Source: Mesorhizobium sp.
Lineage (GTDB): Bacteria; Pseudomonadota; Alphaproteobacteria; Rhizobiales; Rhizobiaceae
Length of the DNA stretch: 64,000 bases
Assembly (NCBI RefSeq): GCF_017306545.1
Contig: NZ_JAFKID010000032.1
Location: forward strand, 32,801-96,800
Reading direction: 5' to 3'
Shown here piece after piece: positions 26,666-35,050 of the stretch. The notes below the pieces were generated by a model that was not told where the DNA came from, searched no databases, and was given only the letters and a program-made list of their open reading frames with translations. Position 1 is the first letter of the stretch; every line of letters begins with the position of its first letter. The translations under genes were made by a program, and so were the position numbers.

Positions 26666-26983
26666 TCACGGATTGATGCTCCTGATGTAGGCGATAATGG
26701 CATCGACCTGTTCCGGCGCAGCGACGAACTCGGGCATGTCCGGGTGCCCGGTCGAGATGCCTTCTGCCAGCGCTTCGGCCAGATCTTCGATAGGATAGCG
26801 CCTGGAAAGGGTCCGGAACGGCGGTGCGTCGGGATGGCTGCTCTTGTCGGTCGAAGTCACAGCGTGGCAGCGTGAACAATTCTCCTCGACCAATTTTCGG
26901 CCATAGTCGATTTGCGGGAAGTCATCCGCCCTGAACGACGCCACTGGAAACAATGTTGCTGCAACGAGCAGGAACCTGAGCAT
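26666..26983 (-). CDS. Small secreted c-type cytochrome
   Basis: 105 aa from the ATG that gives a proper signal peptide (MLRFLLVAATLFPVASFRA). The heme attachment site is CSRCH at 36-40, and HPDMPEF supplies the likely Met axial ligand. It is a class I periplasmic cytochrome c that shuttles electrons. It is followed by a universal stress gene 11 bases later. It shares a divergent promoter region, with an FNR-like box, with the usp at 27248. Confidence 0.85.
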   Translation of the reverse strand: MLRFLLVAATLFPVASFRADDFPQIDYGRKLVEENCSRCHAVTSTDKSSHPDAPPFRTLSRRYPIEDLAEALAEGISTGHPDMPEFVAAPEQVDAIIAYIRSINP

Positions 26984-27181
26984 TGTGCGGAACCCTGTGA
27001 AGCCTTCGGAGGCTTTTAGCCCAGCAAGACGAACTCGCATTGACCTGCCGCAAATCTGTAAGCCGTCCACTTCCTTGCGCAGGAGGGAAAGCGGCGGCGC
27101 CTATCCCAGATGCCGTTACCGGCGGTCGCTGCGGGCAAGGCAACACCCTTTGCCCGTTTGGGTCGACGACGCGCGCGCGCT

Positions 27182-27195
27182 TTGATGTGTGTCAA
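27182..27195. promoter_or_regulatory. FNR/FixK-like box
   Basis: TTGATGTGTGTCAA matches TTGAT-N4-ATCAA with one change. Its centre lies about 60 bases upstream of the usp start at 27248; the divergent cytochrome c gene starts about 200 bases the other way. Confidence 0.65.
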
Positions 27196-27247
27196 GGCGC
27201 GGCGATCGGTCAGGGAGGACGCTTACCATGTGAACGGAGGTCTGGTG

Positions 27248-28066
27248 ATGGTCTATAATACGATCATGGTGCAACTCGACATAGACGCGCGGGCTACACC
27301 ACGACTGGCCTTCGCTTGGAGTCTTGCCCGGCGCTTCGAGGCTAAACTGATCGCGTTTTGCGCCGCGGAGCCATACCTATCGATTCCAGAGGACATCGAC
27401 GGTAGCGCGTCGTCGGTCAAGATGCAGCAGAAGTGCATCGAGATTGACGAGCAGTTGAAGGCGCTGAAGTCGGAATTCGAACATCTCGTGGGCAAAAATC
27501 ACGGTTCTTGGCGTGGTATGGTCGGTGACCCGACGAAATTGCTTGCATATCACGCCCGCGCGGCCGACCTGCTGGTCGCCAGCGCCAACAACGGGGTTGC
27601 AAGCGGCCTTCGCACAGTCTTTCCGGGTGAATTGATCCTGTCGGCTGGCCGTCCTGTCCTGTTTCCAAATGAACGTCATGAGCCTATGGCTGCCGCCAAT
27701 GTCCTTGTGAGCTGGAAAGATACGCGCGAAGCGAGGCGTGCTGTGGTCGACGCCATGCCGTTTCTTGTCACTGGGCAACAGGTTCTCGTTGCGACGATCG
27801 AGGACGACGACAAGCACAGCGCTCACCAGAGCGTGGCTGAGGTCGTTCGTTTTCTCGTGAGGCACGGGGTGAAGGCGCGGTCGAAAGTGATCGATGCGAA
27901 CGACCGCCAGGCACCGGAGGCGCTTCTGAACGAAGCGAAAGAAATTGGCGCTGATCTGATTGTCTCCGGCGGATATGGGCACAGCCGGTTGCGGGAGTGG
28001 ATTTTCGGTGGTGTTACGCTGTCCCTGCTTGCGGATCATTCCATCAACCGGCTGATGGCGAACTAG
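27248..28066 (+). CDS. Universal stress protein, two UspA domains
   Basis: 272 aa from an ATG preceded by GGAGG. It has two UspA domains: the first with a divergent loop, the second with the intact nucleotide-binding signature SGGYGHSRLREWIFGGVT. The ANVLVSWKDTREARRAVVDA start of the second domain is nearly the same as in the usp at 34134, so the two are paralogues. Likely an ATP-binding survival factor under low oxygen, controlled by the FNR-like box 53 bases upstream. Confidence 0.88.
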   Translation: MVYNTIMVQLDIDARATPRLAFAWSLARRFEAKLIAFCAAEPYLSIPEDIDGSASSVKMQQKCIEIDEQLKALKSEFEHLVGKNHGSWRGMVGDPTKLLAYHARAADLLVASANNGVASGLRTVFPGELILSAGRPVLFPNERHEPMAAANVLVSWKDTREARRAVVDAMPFLVTGQQVLVATIEDDDKHSAHQSVAEVVRFLVRHGVKARSKVIDANDRQAPEALLNEAKEIGADLIVSGGYGHSRLREWIFGGVTLSLLADHSINRLMAN

Positions 28067-28248
28067 CCGGCATGTTCGTAGGATTACTCCGGGATCCTCG
28101 CCTGCCACGACATGTCGACCGCTTCCCTGCCAAGGTTTCTCTACCAACGGCTTCGATTGATGAGCCCGACTTGAGTTGCCGACACCGGCATAGCGATCCA
28201 CTTCGAGCGAGCATACCCTGAACGAAGAATCCAGCCTCCAGATAACAT

Positions 28249-28262
28249 TTGACGCGCGTCAA
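28249..28262. promoter_or_regulatory. FNR/FixK-like box upstream of arcD
   Basis: TTGACGCGCGTCAA is a perfect palindrome of the form TTGAC-N4-GTCAA, 62 bases before the arcD start. It differs from the FNR consensus symmetrically at one position per half. Confidence 0.6.
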
Positions 28263-28324
28263 GGCGAAACGGTCCGCAACGGCACACTCTCCCAGCAAAT
28301 GGCCCGAACTCTGGGAGACCCGCT

Positions 28325-29791
28325 ATGGCCGCTACAGACCTTTCCACTTCCGCAACGTCGGTCTCGGAAAAGACCGACAGCAAGCTCCGTCTCGGCGCGC
28401 TGACCGCGCTGGTCATCGGCTCAATGGTCGGTTCGGGCGTGTTCAGCCTGCCGCAGAACATGGCGGCCGGCGCGGGACCGCTCGCCATCCTGATCGGCTG
28501 GGGCATCACCGCCGTCGGCATGCTGGCGCTCGTCTTCGTCTACCAGTCGCTCGCCGTGCGCAAGCCGAGGCTGGACGCCGGCCCCTACGCCTACGCCAAG
28601 GCCGGATTCGGGCCGTTCATCGGCTTCAACAGCGCCTGGGGCTACTGGATCAGCGCGTGGGTTGGCAACGTCTCCTACGCGGTGATCGTCTTTTCGGCGC
28701 TGTCCTATTTCTATCCGGCGTTCGGCGACGGCAACACATGGCAGGCCGTGCTCGGCGCCTCGGTCCTTTTGTGGCTCATCCACATCCTGATCCTCGCCGG
28801 CGTGCGCCAGGCGGCGATCGTCAACCTCGTCGTCACCGTTGCCAAGATCGCGCCCATCGTCCTGTTCATCGGCATCGTCGCCGTTGCCTTCAAGATCGAC
28901 GTCTTTTCAGCCGACTTCAGCGGGCTCGGCAATGCCAGCCTCGGCTCGGTCATGAGCCAGGTCAAGAGCACCATGCTGGTGACGCTGTGGGTGTTCATCG
29001 GCATCGAGGGCGCCAGCGTCTTTTCGGCGCGCGCGGAACGGCGCCAGGACATCGCGACCGCGACCGTGCTCGGCTTCCTCACCTGCCTGGCGCTTTATGC
29101 GCTGGTGTCGCTTTTGTCGCTCGGCATCATCAACCAGCCGGAACTCGCCGGATTGAAGAACCCGTCCGTGGCGGGCGTGCTGGAGGCGGTCGTCGGCCCC
29201 TGGGGCGCCATCCTCATCAACCTGGCGCTGGTGGTATCGGTCGCCGGTGCCTTTCTCTCCTGGACACTGCTGGCGGCCGAGGTGCCGCACGTCGCCGGGA
29301 AGGACGGCACCATGCCGAAGTTCTTCGCCCATGAGAGCGAGCGCGGCGTGCCCTCTACGTCGCTGCTGGTCACCAATCTCCTGGTGCAGGCGTTCCTCAT
29401 CATCACGCTGTTCGCGCAGAGCACCTACCAGGCGCTGTTCTACATCGCCTCCGCCGCCATCCTGGTGCCCTACATCTTCTCCGGAGCCTATGCGGCCAAG
29501 CTCGCCATCACCGGCGAGAGCTACAAGACCGGAGAGAGCCGCAACGGCGCGCTGCTGATGGGCCTCGTTGCCACGGTCTACGGCCTCTGGCTCGTCTATG
29601 CTGCCGGGCTCTCCTATCTCTTCATGTGCGCGATCCTCTATGCGCCCGGCATCGTCTTCTACGTCTGGGCACGGCGCGAGAACCGGGAGCGTGTCTTCCA
29701 TCCGGTTGAGGCCGTCCTCGCGGCCGCCCTCGTCGCCGTCGGCCTCTATGCCGCCTACGCAATGGCGACCGGCGCCGTCAGCGCGCTCTGA
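28325..29791 (+). CDS. arcD: Arginine/ornithine antiporter ArcD
   Basis: 488 aa APC-superfamily transporter with 12 or so membrane helices. The first helix carries the substrate-site GSMVGSGVFSLPQNMA, and LDAGPYAYAKAGFGPFIGFN follows. It also has LLAAEVPHVAGKDGTMPKFF, typical of basic amino-acid antiporters of arginine deiminase operons. It imports arginine in exchange for ornithine at no energy cost, feeding arcA, which starts 30 bases downstream. It is the first gene of arcDABC, with an FNR-like box in front. Confidence 0.92.
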   Translation: MAATDLSTSATSVSEKTDSKLRLGALTALVIGSMVGSGVFSLPQNMAAGAGPLAILIGWGITAVGMLALVFVYQSLAVRKPRLDAGPYAYAKAGFGPFIGFNSAWGYWISAWVGNVSYAVIVFSALSYFYPAFGDGNTWQAVLGASVLLWLIHILILAGVRQAAIVNLVVTVAKIAPIVLFIGIVAVAFKIDVFSADFSGLGNASLGSVMSQVKSTMLVTLWVFIGIEGASVFSARAERRQDIATATVLGFLTCLALYALVSLLSLGIINQPELAGLKNPSVAGVLEAVVGPWGAILINLALVVSVAGAFLSWTLLAAEVPHVAGKDGTMPKFFAHESERGVPSTSLLVTNLLVQAFLIITLFAQSTYQALFYIASAAILVPYIFSGAYAAKLAITGESYKTGESRNGALLMGLVATVYGLWLVYAAGLSYLFMCAILYAPGIVFYVWARRENRERVFHPVEAVLAAALVAVGLYAAYAMATGAVSAL

Positions 29792-29821
29792 CGCGGCCCG
29801 ACTTTCCGAAAAGGATGAGAC

Positions 29822-31039
29822 ATGACAGCCCTCGGCGTCCATTCCGAAACCGGCCGGCTGCGCGAAGTGATCGTGCACCGGCCCGACCTCAGCCTGCGCC
29901 GGCTCACCCCGGACAATTGCAAGGCGTTGCTGTTCGACGACGTGCTGTGGGTCAAGCGGGCGCGGCAGGAGCACGACGTCTTCGTCGACGCGTTGCGCGA
30001 GCGTCATGTGACGGTGCATTCCTTCAACGACTTGCTGGCCGAGACCATGGCCGACGCCGAGGCGCGCGACTGGCTGCTCGACCGTCGGGTCGACGCTTCG
30101 GTCGTCGGCTACGACATGGTGGACGAACTGCGCGGCTGGCTGGACGAAATGCCAGCGGACCAGATTGCCTCTTTCCTGGTCGGCGGCATCGCGCGGGCCG
30201 AATTGCCGTTCCGGCCAACCGGCCTCACTGGCAAGACGCTGCTGCCACAGGATTTCGTGCTGCCGCCGCTGCCCAATCAGCTCTTCACACGCGACAGCTC
30301 GTGCTGGATCTACCGATCCATCTCGGTGAACGCGATGTACTGGCCGGCACGAAAGCCGGAGGCGGTCAATGTCGAAGCCGTCTATCGCTTTCATCCGCGC
30401 TTTCGCGACGCCGGCCTGCCCTTCGTTTCCCCCGACAATCCCGGTCCCGGCGTCAGCCTGGAAGGCGGCGACGTGATGCCGGTCGGCGGCGGCATCGTGC
30501 TGGTCGGCATGGGAGAACGCACCACGCCTCAGGCGGTTGGCGGGCTGGCTCGCAGCCTGTTCGCCGCCGGCGAGGCCACCCGCGTCATCGCCGCGCTGAT
30601 GCCGCGCGACCGCTCCTTCATGCATCTCGATACCGTCTTCACCTTCTGCGACCGCGATCTCGCGACCATGTATCCACCGGTGGTCGAGCGGCTGCGCGCC
30701 TTCTCGCTGCGGCCCGGCGACGGCGAGGCGGCCGTCGACGTGGTCGAGGAGGAAAAGCCCTTCACCGAGGTCGTCAGGGAAGCGCTCGGCCTGAAGGCGC
30801 TGCGCGTCGTCGCCACCGGCGGCGACAGCTACCAGTCGGAACGCGAGCAGTGGGACGACGGCAACAACGTCGTCGCCGTTGAGCCCGGCGTCGTCATCGG
30901 CTACGACCGCAACGTCTACACCAACACGCTGCTACGCCGCGCCGGCATCGAGGTGATCACCGTCGAGGGCGCGGAGCTGAGCCGCGGCCGCGGCGGCGGC
31001 CATTGCATGAGCTGCCCGATCGCGCGCGATCCGCTCTGA
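29822..31039 (+). CDS. arcA: Arginine deiminase ArcA
   Basis: 405 aa, normal length. It hydrolyses arginine to citrulline and ammonia. Recognised parts are the substrate loop [43 protein letters not shown] with the catalytic histidine and aspartate, and the C-terminal [15 protein letters not shown] with the nucleophilic cysteine. The start is GGATGAGAC-ATG-like with a GGA Shine-Dalgarno. Second gene of arcDABC. Confidence 0.95.
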   Translation: MTALGVHSETGRLREVIVHRPDLSLRRLTPDNCKALLFDDVLWVKRARQEHDVFVDALRERHVTVHSFNDLLAETMADAEARDWLLDRRVDASVVGYDMVDELRGWLDEMPADQIASFLVGGIARAELPFRPTGLTGKTLLPQDFVLPPLPNQLFTRDSSCWIYRSISVNAMYWPARKPEAVNVEAVYRFHPRFRDAGLPFVSPDNPGPGVSLEGGDVMPVGGGIVLVGMGERTTPQAVGGLARSLFAAGEATRVIAALMPRDRSFMHLDTVFTFCDRDLATMYPPVVERLRAFSLRPGDGEAAVDVVEEEKPFTEVVREALGLKALRVVATGGDSYQSEREQWDDGNNVVAVEPGVVIGYDRNVYTNTLLRRAGIEVITVEGAELSRGRGGGHCMSCPIARDPL

Positions 31040-31054
31040 CCGAGGAGAGAACAT

Positions 31055-32056
31055 ATGCCCGTCAACCTGCACGGCCGCAACGTCCTGACGCTGGACGATT
31101 TTTCCGGCGCGGAAATCCGCTATCTTCTCAGGCTGGCGGCCGATCTCAAGACCGCCAAGCGGGCCGGCAACGAAGTGCCGCGTCTAGCGCGCAAGAACAT
31201 CGCGCTGATCTTCGAGAAGGATTCCACCCGCACACGCACAGGCTTCGAAGTGGCCGCCTACGACCAGGGCGCGCACGTCACCTATATCGGGCCGTCCGGC
31301 AGCCACATCGGCCATAAGGAATCGATGAAGGATACGGCGCGCGTGCTGGGACGCATCTACGACGCGATCGAGTATCGCGGCATCTCCCAGCACCAGGTGG
31401 AACTGCTCGCCGCCTATGCCGGCGTTCCGGTCTATAACGGCCTGACCGACCTGGACCATCCGACGCAGATCCTGGCTGATTTCATGACCATGCGTGAGTT
31501 CACCCACAAGCACCTGTCCGACATGACCGTCGCTTTCGTCGGTGAAGGAAAGGATAACGTTGCCCAGGCGCTCGCCGTCGGCGCGGCGAAGGTCGGCATC
31601 GACATGCGCATCGCCTCTCCCCGGAGGCTATGGCCCGAGCAGGATTTCTGCACCCATGTCAAAGCGTTGGCCGAGCGCAACGGAGGGCGGTTCAGGATGG
31701 ATGCCGACGTGGAGGCCTGCGTCAAAGGGGCCGACTTCATTTACACCGACGTCTGGCTGTCCATGGGCGAGGACGAAAGCGCCTGGGGCGAGCGCATCAA
31801 GCTCCTTACGCCCTACCGGGTCACGCGCAAGCTGATAGCCGCGACCGGAAATCCGTATACCAAATTCATGCATTGCCTGCCCGCCTTCCACGATACCGAG
31901 ACGGAAGTAGGCCGCCATGTCGCCAGCAAATACGGGATAGACTGCATGGAGGTCGAGGACGCGGTGTTCGAATCGGAAGCCTCCATCGTCTTCGATCAGG
32001 CGGAGAACCGCATGCATACTATCAAGGCGATCCTCGTCGCCACGATCGGCGATTGA
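31055..32056 (+). CDS. arcB: Catabolic ornithine carbamoyltransferase
   Basis: 333 aa. It has the carbamoyl-phosphate motif [20 protein letters not shown] and the [20 protein letters not shown] segment that marks the catabolic ArcB class, then [14 protein letters not shown] and HCLPAFHD. It phosphorolyses citrulline to ornithine and carbamoyl phosphate. It starts 15 bases after arcA with a GAGGAGAG Shine-Dalgarno, and arcC follows two bases after its stop. Confidence 0.94.
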   Translation: MPVNLHGRNVLTLDDFSGAEIRYLLRLAADLKTAKRAGNEVPRLARKNIALIFEKDSTRTRTGFEVAAYDQGAHVTYIGPSGSHIGHKESMKDTARVLGRIYDAIEYRGISQHQVELLAAYAGVPVYNGLTDLDHPTQILADFMTMREFTHKHLSDMTVAFVGEGKDNVAQALAVGAAKVGIDMRIASPRRLWPEQDFCTHVKALAERNGGRFRMDADVEACVKGADFIYTDVWLSMGEDESAWGERIKLLTPYRVTRKLIAATGNPYTKFMHCLPAFHDTETEVGRHVASKYGIDCMEVEDAVFESEASIVFDQAENRMHTIKAILVATIGD

Positions 32057-32058
32057 CG

Positions 32059-32967
32059 ATGCGCATCGTCGTCGCCCTGGGCGGCAATGCTCTGCTGAAG
32101 CGCGGCGAGCCGATGACGGCCGAAAACCAGCGCGCCAATGTCCGCAGGGCGGCCGTAGAGCTTGCCGAACTGGTGAAAGCCGGCCATTCGCTGGTGATAA
32201 CGCACGGTAACGGGCCGCAGGTCGGCCTGCTGGCGCTGCAGGCGGCGGCTACGTCCGGCACGCCCTTTCCGCTCGACGTGCTCGATGCGGAGACGGCCGG
32301 CATGATCGGCTATGTCATCCAGCAGGAACTTGGAAACGTGGTGAAGGACCGACCCGTCGCCACACTGCTGACCCAGGTGCGGGTCGATCCGCACGATCCC
32401 GCCTTTGCCACGCCGACCAAGCCGATCGGCCCGGTCTACGACGAAGCCACGGCCCGCCGGCTCGCTGCCGAGCGCGGCTGGGCGGTCGCTCCCGATAACG
32501 ACAAGTGGCGCCGCGTGGTGCCGTCGCCGAAGCCGCTGGAAATCCTGGAAGCCGCCGTGCTCGCCTTCCTCGTCGAGCACGGTGTCATCGTTATCTGCGC
32601 CGGCGGCGGCGGTATCCCGGTTGTCGAACTGAACGGCGGCGGCATCGCCGGCGTCGAGGCCGTCATCGACAAGGACCTTGCCTCCTCGCTGCTAGCACGG
32701 CAACTCGGCGCGGACATGCTCGTCATGCTGACAGACATCGACGCAGTCTATCTCGACTGGGGGATGCCGAAGGCCCGTCCGCTCAGCCGGCTGCAGGCCG
32801 GCGACCTCTCCGCCGCAGCGTTTGCCTCCGGTTCGATGGGGCCGAAGGTCGAGGCTGCCATTGCGTTCGCAACAGAGACCGGTCAGCCGGCCGCAATAGG
32901 CAAGCTGGAAGACGCTGTCGAAATCGTCGCCGGACGGCGAGGAACCCGCATCAATTCCGGGGGCTGA
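32059..32967 (+). CDS. arcC: Carbamate kinase ArcC
   Basis: 302 aa from the ATG two bases after the arcB stop. Motifs: [15 protein letters not shown] at the start, [41 protein letters not shown] and [13 protein letters not shown], all carbamate kinase hallmarks. It makes ATP from carbamoyl phosphate and ADP, the energy-yielding step of the arginine deiminase pathway. Last gene of arcDABC. Confidence 0.94.
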   Translation: MRIVVALGGNALLKRGEPMTAENQRANVRRAAVELAELVKAGHSLVITHGNGPQVGLLALQAAATSGTPFPLDVLDAETAGMIGYVIQQELGNVVKDRPVATLLTQVRVDPHDPAFATPTKPIGPVYDEATARRLAAERGWAVAPDNDKWRRVVPSPKPLEILEAAVLAFLVEHGVIVICAGGGGIPVVELNGGGIAGVEAVIDKDLASSLLARQLGADMLVMLTDIDAVYLDWGMPKARPLSRLQAGDLSAAAFASGSMGPKVEAAIAFATETGQPAAIGKLEDAVEIVAGRRGTRINSGG

Positions 32968-33051
32968 AGGGACAGTTTGCCAGCTCTTTCAAAAACGCCG
33001 AACATATCCAATCGCTCTCCGACGCCAGCTTCATCATAGCGGCACTCGTAT

Positions 33052-33065
33052 TTGACCTTCATCAA
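33052..33065. promoter_or_regulatory. FNR/FixK-like box
   Basis: TTGACCTTCATCAA matches TTGAC-N4-ATCAA. It lies 51 bases before the ATG at 33117 but only nine before an upstream ATG at 33075, which argues for the downstream start. Confidence 0.55.
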
Positions 33066-33116
33066 CGAGGTCGCATGCACCGGCGTGTATTTCTTGTTTT
33101 CGAAAGGGATATCGCC

Positions 33117-33500
33117 ATGTTGACGAACGATTTGCCGCCGACTTTCCGCCACGTCAGACTCCTGCTCGCCCGCGAGCGAGGCCATCCTCAGGGCGAACGA
33201 AGCGAAGGATATGACCTTCTCATCCCACTCGATAAAGACGGCAGGCTCGATCCTGCACTCTGGAAGGCTAATCAGGCGGCATGTCGGGTCAGGCGTTTTG
33301 CCGGTGACTCGAATGTTGGCGTAGGCCGTCTGCGGCGAAAGAAGGGCGGTCAGTGGTACTTCGACTACGCGGAAGGCGAAGAAGACGACGAGCTTGGGTT
33401 TCGCCTGGCGGATGAGCGCTTCATTACCGGTGAATATGTATCGATCGGAAGCAAGGGAACAATGCACACCTATCAGGTCGCCCGTGTCGAGAAGCCCTGA
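33117..33500 (+). CDS. Hypothetical protein of the anoxic island
   Basis: 127 aa from MLTNDLPPTFRHVRLLLARE; an in-frame ATG at 33075 is less likely because the FNR-like box would sit too near. It contains GERSEGYDLLIPLDKDGRLD, then RVRRFAGDSNVGVGRLRRKK and GQWYFDYAEGEEDDELGFRL. It is charged and cytoplasmic with no known domain that I recognise. The pattern GYDLLIPLD...G.L..W.....C.VRRF looks like a conserved small rhizobial family. It precedes a usp by 12 bases and is probably co-transcribed with it. Confidence 0.65.
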   Translation: MLTNDLPPTFRHVRLLLARERGHPQGERSEGYDLLIPLDKDGRLDPALWKANQAACRVRRFAGDSNVGVGRLRRKKGGQWYFDYAEGEEDDELGFRLADERFITGEYVSIGSKGTMHTYQVARVEKP

Positions 33501-33512
33501 TTGGCGAAATCA

Positions 33513-34007
33513 ATGATGGCTCTGTTCGATAAAGCCTCATTCGCGAGAACAAAAAGGGGCCTGTACCAGCACATACTTATTGCGACCGATGGCTCCGAAT
33601 TAGCGGCCAAGGGCGTCGAGCATGGGCTGGCGCTGGCAGAGGCGCTGATCGCGAATGTGACCGTGCTGAGGGTCCTCAAGCCGGAAGCTCGGGAAATTGG
33701 GGACGAAGCGTTAGCGGGCGAGCCTGAAAACGCGTTCACATGTCGTGATCCGCAGGTCGACGACACTATGGGAAAACAGTTCGCCTGGATTGAACAAGAG
33801 GCTGTCGAGCGCGGTATCTACGTAGAGTTACTGCGCGAAATTGATGACGTTCCCGCGAAGGCCGTTCTTAAAGCAGCAAAGCTGACTGGGTGCGATCTGA
33901 TTGTTATGGCGAGTCAGGGCCGGCAAGACCCACACAGATTGACGCTCAATAGGCAAACCGAAGAGGTCATTGCATATACGAACGTTCCCGTCCTGGTGGT
34001 TCAATAG
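33513..34007 (+). CDS. Single-domain universal stress protein
   Basis: 164 aa from the ATG at 33513; a TTG at 33501 is also in frame. A single UspA domain is preceded by about 20 extra residues: LYQHILIATDGSELAAKGVE, VLKAAKLTGCDLIVMASQGR, then LNRQTEEVIAYTNVPVLVVQ. The last nucleotide-binding element reads N-R-Q-T rather than G-S/T, so ATP binding may be lost. It follows the hypothetical gene at 33117 almost without a gap. Confidence 0.82.
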   Translation: MMALFDKASFARTKRGLYQHILIATDGSELAAKGVEHGLALAEALIANVTVLRVLKPEAREIGDEALAGEPENAFTCRDPQVDDTMGKQFAWIEQEAVERGIYVELLREIDDVPAKAVLKAAKLTGCDLIVMASQGRQDPHRLTLNRQTEEVIAYTNVPVLVVQ

Positions 34008-34043
34008 TCTCCTCTCGCGGGGTTCGCTCGCCTAACGACATTT

Positions 34044-34057
34044 TTGATCGGTATCAA
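34044..34057. promoter_or_regulatory. Consensus FNR/FixK box
   Basis: TTGATCGGTATCAA matches TTGAT-N4-ATCAA exactly. It lies 76 bases before the usp start at 34134. Confidence 0.75.
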
Positions 34058-34133
34058 GGCAGTACTTGGCGGCGACTATAGATTTCCTGTCATCGTGAAA
34101 TCACCGTCGCGGTGACGACGGAAGGGCAAACCC

Positions 34134-34955
34134 ATGAGCTATAGATCCATCCTCGTGAACCTCGACATCGACGGACCTGTCGTCCCGGTCGTGAAAGCAG
34201 CCGCCGATCTTGCAGGACGCTTCCAGGCGAAGCTGATCGGCCTTTGCGCCGCCGACGCTCCCATCGTCGTGGCCGGGCCGGCCGGTGCCGGCCTAGCCGC
34301 CGAGGCATGGATGCAAATGCGCGACGACATTAAGTCCCGCTTCAAGGATGTGCATGACAAGTTCGGCAAGCTGATCGCCGGCAAGGCCATGACTGAATGG
34401 CGTGAGACGCTCGACAATCCGACGCGCGCCGTGGCGGAGGCCGCGCGGGCGGCGGACCTGATCGTGTTGGGCGCGGTCGAAGGCGCGGCAACGGGCGACG
34501 CTTACCGGCAGGCGGATCCCGGGAGCATCGCCCTTCAGGCGGGACGGCCCCTGCTCGTCGTCGCCCGCGACACCGAACAAGTGCGGGCTAGGAACATCGC
34601 CGTCGCCTGGAAGGATACGCGCGAGGCACGTCGCGCCCTCGCCGATTCACTGCCGCTGTTGAAGGCGGCAGAGACCGTGACGGTCGTGACGGTCGCCACC
34701 GAGGTCGACCAATGGGTACGCGCAAGCCTCGCAGACGTGATGGCCTTTCTTGGAGCGCATGGCGTCGAAGCACGGCCGGAACTGATCGAAGGCCCCGACG
34801 AACACCTCGCGCTGTTCGAGGCGCTGGACAACAGCGGCGCCGACCTGATCGTGTCGGGAGCGTACGGCCATAGCCGCCTGCGGGAATGGGCTTTTGGCGG
34901 CGTGACGCGCTCGCTGCTCGACGAAACAGGCCGGAACCGCTTCATGGCAAGCTGA
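34134..34955 (+). CDS. Universal stress protein, two UspA domains
   Basis: 273 aa with two UspA domains. The first (YRSILVNLDIDGPVVPVVKA) lacks a full nucleotide loop. The second (NIAVAWKDTREARRALADSL) ends in SGAYGHSRLREWAFGGVTRS, the ATP-binding signature. It is close in sequence to the usp at 27248. A consensus FNR/FixK box precedes it, and the P-type ATPase gene follows with about 95 bases between. Confidence 0.88.
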   Translation: MSYRSILVNLDIDGPVVPVVKAAADLAGRFQAKLIGLCAADAPIVVAGPAGAGLAAEAWMQMRDDIKSRFKDVHDKFGKLIAGKAMTEWRETLDNPTRAVAEAARAADLIVLGAVEGAATGDAYRQADPGSIALQAGRPLLVVARDTEQVRARNIAVAWKDTREARRALADSLPLLKAAETVTVVTVATEVDQWVRASLADVMAFLGAHGVEARPELIEGPDEHLALFEALDNSGADLIVSGAYGHSRLREWAFGGVTRSLLDETGRNRFMAS

Positions 34956-35050
34956 CGGAAGCACACTATGTCCTGTCTGTTGCAGCGGGCGCCATCATTC
35001 GCGGCGAGCGGCCGCCGATAGCGCTTCCCCCGGCCGCGGGAGTGCCTCTT

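Noticed and set aside
28907-30625. Long minus-strand open frame over arcD/arcA
   Set aside because: Both arc genes are unmistakable on the plus strand; the frame is a shadow.
34886-35050. 5' extension of the magnesium ATPase into the usp gene
   Set aside because: It overlaps the conserved end of the usp and has no Shine-Dalgarno; the GTG at 35051 gives a normal MgtA length.
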